Below are positions 7,718 to 10,844 of a stretch of 10,844 nt of DNA, piece by piece. Source of the DNA: Treponema sp. (GTDB taxonomy: Bacteria; Spirochaetota; Spirochaetia; Treponematales; Breznakiellaceae); NCBI GenBank assembly GCA_031254385.1, contig JAIRUO010000250.1, positions 1-10,844 on the forward strand. The letters run 5' to 3'. The notes beneath the pieces are model-generated. The model worked only from the letters and a program-made list of their open reading frames with translations, made no database searches and had not been told where the DNA came from. The position numbers and the translations under genes are program-made. How positions within the stretch are numbered: position 1 is the stretch's first letter; every line of letters begins with the position of its first letter.

Positions 7718-8221
7718 ATGAAAAAATTGGTTTTAGTTTTGGTCCTGGCTGTTTTAATGGCAGGAGCGGTGTTTGCGGATCATCCCAGTGGATTTGGCAT
7801 TGGTATCCAGGGCGGCGGTGGCGGTCATTGGAGCGGCGGCGGCTTTGGTAGTTCAAACGTCGCCCTTTCTTTGAAGTTTCCCAGCATGCCTATTTTCTGG
7901 GCCATACGCGCAGACCTCTGGAATGATTTTTTTGGCTTGGGAATTACCGGCGATTATTATTTAATTGATAGTAAGCTGGTTCCGGAAATTGGTTTGAACT
8001 GGTATTTAGGCCTTGGTATAGGCGTGAGTCTTTGGGGATTCAATAAAGACTTAGGCCTTGGCGTTTCAGCGCGTCTCCCCATTGGTTTAAGCTGGCAGCC
8101 AATTCCCTTATTGGAAATCTTCCTGCAAGTTGTGCCTAACTTGGGTGTCCAAATCCTTCCCAATTTTAGCTTTCCTTATGGCGGCTGGGGTGGAGATATA
8201 GGCATCAGGTTCTGGTTCTAA
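7718..8221 (+). CDS. Small secreted/outer-membrane β-barrel-like protein, paralogue 1
   Basis: The start is the ATG at 7718, 5 bases after GGAGG, rather than the upstream in-frame ATGs, because it gives a standard signal peptide MKKLVLVLVL...AGAVFA cleaved before Asp21. The precursor has 167 residues; the mature 147 match the size of 8-stranded barrels such as OmpX. It is Gly- and aromatic-rich, has no cysteine (not a lipoprotein), shows alternating hydrophobic segments (ITGDYYLID, GLNWYLGLG, RLPIGLSW, LEIFLQVVPNLGV) and ends GIRFWF; a terminal Phe is the usual β-barrel insertion signal. Insertion into the outer membrane by the BAM machinery is inferred. It may be related to the Borrelia DUF3996 barrels; this needs a profile search. 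It has its own promoter and terminator and heads a tandem set of three. Confidence 0.85.
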   Translation: MKKLVLVLVLAVLMAGAVFADHPSGFGIGIQGGGGGHWSGGGFGSSNVALSLKFPSMPIFWAIRADLWNDFFGLGITGDYYLIDSKLVPEIGLNWYLGLGIGVSLWGFNKDLGLGVSARLPIGLSWQPIPLLEIFLQVVPNLGVQILPNFSFPYGGWGGDIGIRFWF

Positions 8222-8244
8222 GCCAACTCAGACTTAGCGTAATT

Positions 8245-8273
8245 AAAAAGCCCGGTTTTGCCGGGCTTTTTTT
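8245..8273 (+). terminator. Rho-independent terminator after paralogue 1
   Basis: AGCCCGG (8249-8255) pairs with CCGGGCT (8261-8267) around a 5-base loop TTTTG, with an A-run before and seven T after. Just upstream a weaker hairpin CTAAG (8218-8222)/CTTAG (8233-8237) overlaps the stop codon. Confidence 0.9.
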
Positions 8274-8312
8274 GTCCGCAGTTTTATTTACAAAACTTTT
8301 ACATTTCCTCTA

Positions 8313-8340
8313 TTGACATTCCTTTTTATAAAAATAATAC
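8313..8340 (+). promoter_or_regulatory. Promoter of the second β-barrel-like gene
   Basis: A perfect TTGACA (8313-8318) is followed after 16 bases by TAATAC (8335-8340), the position equivalent to TAACAT in paralogue 1. The downstream leader (AAATCTATAC, CTTAATGGAGG) is nearly the same as in paralogue 1, showing that promoter and gene were duplicated together. The -10 box is weak. Confidence 0.55.
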
Positions 8341-8381
8341 TAATTATAAGAAATCTATACAAATACTTAATGGAGGTATTT

Positions 8382-8894
8382 ATGAAAAAGTTAGTTTTAG
8401 TTCTGGTGCTGTCAATTCTGATGGCAGGAGTGGTATTTGCGGATCATCCGTCTGGGTTTGGTGTTGGGGTCCAAGGCGGCGGTAGTGGCAATTGGCAAGG
8501 CGGCGGTGGATTAGGTTATGGCGCGGGCCTTAGTTTGAAGCTTCCCAGTTTGCCTATTTTCTGGACTATCGGCTTGCCATCATTAAAATTTGGAGGTGGT
8601 GTTTTTCTTCTTGATGTTTCCGGCGATTACTATATGATCGATGCCCAGCTGGTGCCCTCTATTGGCTTGAACTGGTATTTTGGCCTTGGTGTAGGTGTAA
8701 CTCTTGGGATTGGAGGCGGTCAATTGGGGCTTGGTGCTACTTTGCGTGTCCCCGTTGGGATTAGCTTTCAGCCCTTTGATTTATTGGAAATCTACCTGCA
8801 AGTAGTACCCAATATAGGAGTTTGGATTCTTCCTAAATTTGATTTTCCGTATGGCGGATGGGGTGCAAATTTAGGCGTTCGCTTCTGGTTCTAA
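8382..8894 (+). CDS. Small secreted/outer-membrane β-barrel-like protein, paralogue 2
   Basis: The ATG at 8382 follows GGAGG by 5 bases and gives the signal peptide MKKLVLVLVL...AGVVFA with cleavage before Asp21. An upstream in-frame ATG at 8313 is the -35 region and is not used. The precursor has 170 residues. It is closely related to paralogue 1 along its length: DHPSGFG at the mature N-terminus, then a Gly-rich stretch (QGGGSGNWQGGGG), SGDYYMIDAQLVP, GLNWYFGLGVGV, RVPVGISF, LLEIYLQVVPNIGV, FPYGGWG and the terminal GVRFWF. It carries a short insertion near residue 70 (PSLKFGGGVF) compared with paralogue 1, likely in a loop. There is no cysteine. Transcription is monocistronic if the terminator after it works. 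Confidence 0.85.
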   Translation: MKKLVLVLVLSILMAGVVFADHPSGFGVGVQGGGSGNWQGGGGLGYGAGLSLKLPSLPIFWTIGLPSLKFGGGVFLLDVSGDYYMIDAQLVPSIGLNWYFGLGVGVTLGIGGGQLGLGATLRVPVGISFQPFDLLEIYLQVVPNIGVWILPKFDFPYGGWGANLGVRFWF

Positions 8895-8920
8895 GCTAAT
8901 TTAGGCTTAGCGTGTTAAAA

Positions 8921-8949
8921 AAGGCCCGGTTCTGCCGGGCTTTCTTTTG
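8921..8949 (+). terminator. Rho-independent terminator after paralogue 2
   Basis: GCCCGG (8924-8929) pairs with CCGGGC (8935-8940) around TTCTG, followed by TTTCTTTT. The C in the T-run may make it leakier than the copy after paralogue 1. A hairpin CTAAGC (8891-8896)/GCTTAG (8905-8910) overlaps the stop codon. Confidence 0.87.
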
Positions 8950-8986
8950 TCCGCGGCTTCATTTACAAAATAGTAAGGAGACATTC

Positions 8987-9505
8987 ATGAAAAAATTTAT
9001 TTTAGTTTTGGTTCTGGCTGTTTTAGTGGCAGGAGCGGTATTTGCGGATCGTCCCAGTGGATTTGGCATTGGAGCGATGGGGCAAACTCAAGGTTGGGGC
9101 TGGAAAGGCTTTGTATATACAGAAACCTACGGTCTTGCTGTTTCCCTTAAAATCCCCTCTGTACCCATATTTTGGGGAGTTCACCTGTACTTTTATAAAG
9201 GTTCTTTAGCAGTGGGAGTAAGCGGAGATTACTACCTGATAGATAAAACAATAATACCTAGCGTCAATTTTGGCTGGTATTTTGGGCTTGGAGCTTATGC
9301 CGGAGTTAATTTAAAAAGCGGAAGTTTTGATATTCATGCTGCGGCAAGGCTGCCTGTTGGCCTCTACATAATACCTGTTGATTTTCTTGAAGTTTACTTT
9401 GCTGTAGTGCCTCATCTTGGTGTGGCCGTAGCCATTAATCCAATTGGGGTGAATTTCCCTTATGGCGGCTTAGGCGCTGAAATTGGCATCCGCTTCTGGT
9501 TCTAA
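8987..9505 (+). CDS. Small secreted/outer-membrane β-barrel-like protein, paralogue 3 (divergent)
   Basis: The ATG at 8987 follows AAGGAG by 6 bases and opens the signal peptide MKKFILVLVL...AGAVFA, cleaved before Asp21. The precursor has 172 residues. It keeps the family marks: DRPSGFGIG, VSGDYYLID, WYFGLGA, RLPVGL, VDFLEVYFAVVPHLGV, FPYGGLGAEIG and the terminal IRFWF. The Gly-rich stretch near residues 30-45 is replaced by TQGWGWKGFVYTETYG, and the loop near 150 is longer (AINPIGVNF). It is the most divergent copy. Only 37 bases separate its start from the preceding terminator and no promoter like those of copies 1 and 2 is present. It may depend on read-through from paralogue 2 or on an unrecognised promoter. 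Outer-membrane location is inferred from the signal peptide and terminal Phe. Confidence 0.85.
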   Translation: MKKFILVLVLAVLVAGAVFADRPSGFGIGAMGQTQGWGWKGFVYTETYGLAVSLKIPSVPIFWGVHLYFYKGSLAVGVSGDYYLIDKTIIPSVNFGWYFGLGAYAGVNLKSGSFDIHAAARLPVGLYIIPVDFLEVYFAVVPHLGVAVAINPIGVNFPYGGLGAEIGIRFWF

Positions 9506-9526
9506 ACCAAGTTTGGCTTAGCGTAT

Positions 9527-9554
9527 AAAAGGCCCGGTTTTGCGGGCTTTTTTT
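9527..9554 (+). terminator. Rho-independent terminator after paralogue 3
   Basis: GCCCG (9532-9536) pairs with CGGGC (9543-9547) around a 6-base loop, followed by seven T. One C has been lost from the right arm compared with the other two copies. A hairpin CTAAACCAA (9502-9510)/TTGGCTTAG (9513-9521) overlaps the stop codon. Confidence 0.85.
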
Positions 9555-9634
9555 GTCCGCAGGGTCAGCGCACTAAAAGTATAAATTTTGAAGCGCCATG
9601 CATCCTGATACCGTAATAGGGGCATGGGGCGTCT

Positions 9635-10528
9635 ATGAGTGATGAACAGAGCACGGTTAAAAGCAGGCTAAGCTGGCATCCGGCTTTCTTTGAGGCTATT
9701 CAGGTGGAACTGGATGAGTACAGCAATATACTCCAGTTCATTCCGGAGTACCAGCTAACTTTTGAACCTTTGCGCATTGACGTGGTTATAATAAAGAAAT
9801 CCGCCGACATCCCCATCAAAAAGAATATTGCCACTATCTTCAGAAAGGAAAACATAGTGGAGTATAAAAGCCCGGACGACTATGTCTCGGTAAGAGACTT
9901 TTATCTGGTATACGGGTATGCCTGCCTATATACGGCAATGAACAAGGCGGACATAAATGAACTGACTCTGACCTTTGTGGAAGGCCGACATCCCAGGGCT
10001 CTTCTTACGCATTTGAAAAAGACACGAGGATACACAGTTGAAGAAAACCATCCAGGGATATACAGTATAAAAGGCGATATACTGCCGATCCAGATAATAG
10101 ACAGCCGGCAACTATCTGCAGAAGAGAACTTATGGTTGAGGGGTCTGGACAGTCGGCTGGGAGCAACAGAGCTAGATAGGGTAACAGCGGAGGCAGTGAA
10201 GCAGGGGAAGGCAGCGAGGCTCAAGGCATACCTAGATGTCATAATGAAAGCGAATGTAGCAAATCTACAGGAGGTACTAAAGATGAGCAGATCCGCATTA
10301 ACACTTGATAAAGTATTAGAGGAAGCAGGATTAACCGCAAAATGGGAAGCGAGGGGAGAAGCGAGGGGACTTATCGAAGGCGAAGCCAAAGGGCGAGCCG
10401 AAGGCGAAGAAAAGAAAGCCACAGAAATAGCCAAAAATATGCTCAAGGATGGTTTTTCTGAAGAACAGACCGCGAAGGTTTCTGGCCTTGATATCTCAAA
10501 AGTCAGGAAATTGTCTCTATCCAAATAG
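9635..10528 (+). CDS. Rpn-like PD-(D/E)XK nuclease / transposase-family protein
   Basis: The 297-residue product has the plan of the Rpn/PD-(D/E)XK 'transposase' families abundant in gut bacteria and spirochaetes. Asp49 (PLRIDVVII) and Glu76-x-Lys78 (NIVEYKSP) fit the D...ExK nuclease core, after an N-terminal helix holding Glu20 and Glu25. A helical middle leads to a low-complexity Glu/Gly/Arg tail (about 238-262) and an end of AKNMLKDGFSEEQTAKVSGL type, the usual C-terminus of this group. Rpn proteins cut DNA and promote recombination; cytoplasmic DNA cleavage here is inferred. The ATG is preceded by GGGG-rich sequence (about 9617-9629), a modest ribosome site. The gene sits between two halves of an intergenic module shared by the neighbouring paralogues, which suggests insertion. 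No terminal inverted repeats were found. Only the core motifs were recognised, so the exact family is uncertain. Confidence 0.68.
   Translation: MSDEQSTVKSRLSWHPAFFEAIQVELDEYSNILQFIPEYQLTFEPLRIDVVIIKKSADIPIKKNIATIFRKENIVEYKSPDDYVSVRDFYLVYGYACLYTAMNKADINELTLTFVEGRHPRALLTHLKKTRGYTVEENHPGIYSIKGDILPIQIIDSRQLSAEENLWLRGLDSRLGATELDRVTAEAVKQGKAARLKAYLDVIMKANVANLQEVLKMSRSALTLDKVLEEAGLTAKWEARGEARGLIEGEAKGRAEGEEKKATEIAKNMLKDGFSEEQTAKVSGLDISKVRKLSLSK
10346..10369 (+). repeat. Perfect 12-bp tandem repeat in the nuclease tail
   Basis: GAAGCGAGGGGA occurs twice without a gap, encoding EARG-EARG in frame. Degenerate 4-codon units (EGEA, KGRA, EGEE) continue downstream to about 10410, so the linker seems to have grown by repeat slippage. 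Confidence 0.85.
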
Positions 10529-10551
10529 GTAAGGCTTTTTTTACAGCTTCA

Positions 10552-10579
10552 TTTACAAAAGTTCTGCACATAGTATAAA
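10552..10579 (+). promoter_or_regulatory. Promoter of the last gene, apparently giving a leaderless mRNA
   Basis: TTTACA (10552-10557) and TATAAA (10574-10579) are 16 bases apart. The expected transcription start near 10586 falls next to the ATG at 10588, and no Shine-Dalgarno sequence is present in the bases before it. Confidence 0.5.
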
Positions 10580-10587
10580 ATAACCCC

Positions 10588-10844
10588 ATGAATCAAATCA
10601 TACTTAAAGCGGAAGATTTGGACGGCTACCTAACGGCAGCCGACCGGGACTACATTGATCAGATGGACCGGATATACAGGGAAGTTATGAGCAGTTTTTC
10701 CATATTGGACAAAACCAGGCAGGAAAAAGAAAAACATAAGGAAGAAACGAACTTAATAAGGCTTTTTACGGATATGGGTTCGCTTATGCAAGAAATTTGC
10801 AGGAACGATCCCAGTCTGGAGGTCTATTCCTTTAAGGCTCCTCA
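10588..10844 (+). CDS. Unrecognised protein, N-terminal 85 residues only
   Basis: An open frame starts at the ATG of 10588 (MNQIILKAEDLDGYLTAADR) and runs off the right edge. The visible part is hydrophilic and probably α-helical, with a highly charged stretch (KTRQEKEKHKEE) near residues 42-53 that could be a coiled coil. There is no signal peptide or membrane segment. The function is not recognised. The start is chosen because a promoter-like pair ends 8 bases before it and no in-frame alternative with a ribosome site is visible. Confidence 0.6.
   Translation, partial: MNQIILKAEDLDGYLTAADRDYIDQMDRIYREVMSSFSILDKTRQEKEKHKEETNLIRLFTDMGSLMQEICRNDPSLEVYSFKAP

Noticed and set aside
9553..9585. 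Promoter for the nuclease gene (TATAAA at 9580)
   Set aside because: No acceptable -35 box at 16-18 bases; the nearest, TTGTCC, is 21 bases away, so it was not listed.
9595..9634. Hairpin hiding the ribosome site of the nuclease gene (CGCCATGC with GCATGGGGCG)
   Set aside because: Pairing needs a bulge and is short; it may be chance, and no ligand-binding or conserved RNA structure is visible.
9901..10524. A 207-codon open frame antisense to the nuclease gene
   Set aside because: It is rich in Ser, Ala and Phe and mirrors the Glu/Gly/Arg repeat tail on the other strand; it has no ribosome site and no recognisable motif.

Overview
The window looks like chromosomal DNA from a spirochaete, most likely a gut-type Treponema. 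The grounds are gene content and style: a JAMM/RadC-like domain fused to a DinG helicase, small signal-peptide-bearing β-barrel-like proteins in tandem, an Rpn/PD-(D/E)XK nuclease-like protein with a Glu/Gly/Arg-rich tail, a tRNA gene without an encoded CCA, and AT-rich intergenic DNA. This assignment is inference; no marker gene fixes the species.

Left part (1-2900). The minus strand carries an 805-residue N-terminal portion of a MalT/LuxR-type STAND ATPase regulator, cut by the window's left edge before its expected DNA-binding domain. It has a strong promoter (TTGCAA-17-TATAAT). Behind it on the same strand lies a tRNA-Arg(CCG) gene with its own TTGACA promoter. Between the two is a GC-rich, hairpin-dense stretch of about 130 bp. 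It starts with a 15-bp copy of the tRNA 3' end and ends with a 12-bp inverted copy of the tRNA T-arm, so it looks like a small tRNA-associated element.

Middle (2872-7570). A JAMM-DinG fusion helicase runs on the plus strand, probably from a leaderless ATG at 2908. It converges on a two-gene minus-strand operon: an Rrf2/IscR-type regulator with three cysteines and a histidine, then a membrane protein with two predicted winged-helix-like segments. The convergent junction holds a fold-back repeat (AACCACGGATT ... AATCCGTGGTT) with an inner hairpin. An IscR type-1-like box overlaps the likely promoter of the operon.

Right part (7650-10844). Three paralogous small secreted or outer-membrane β-barrel-like proteins lie in tandem. 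Each has a clean signal peptide and a C-terminal WF, and each is followed by a stop-codon hairpin and a rho-independent terminator. The first two have recognisably duplicated promoters; the third does not. After them comes an Rpn-like nuclease gene, which appears to have been inserted into a copy of the intergenic module shared by the paralogues. The start of an unrecognised gene, again apparently leaderless, closes the window.

No CRISPR array, rRNA or complete insertion sequence was seen.
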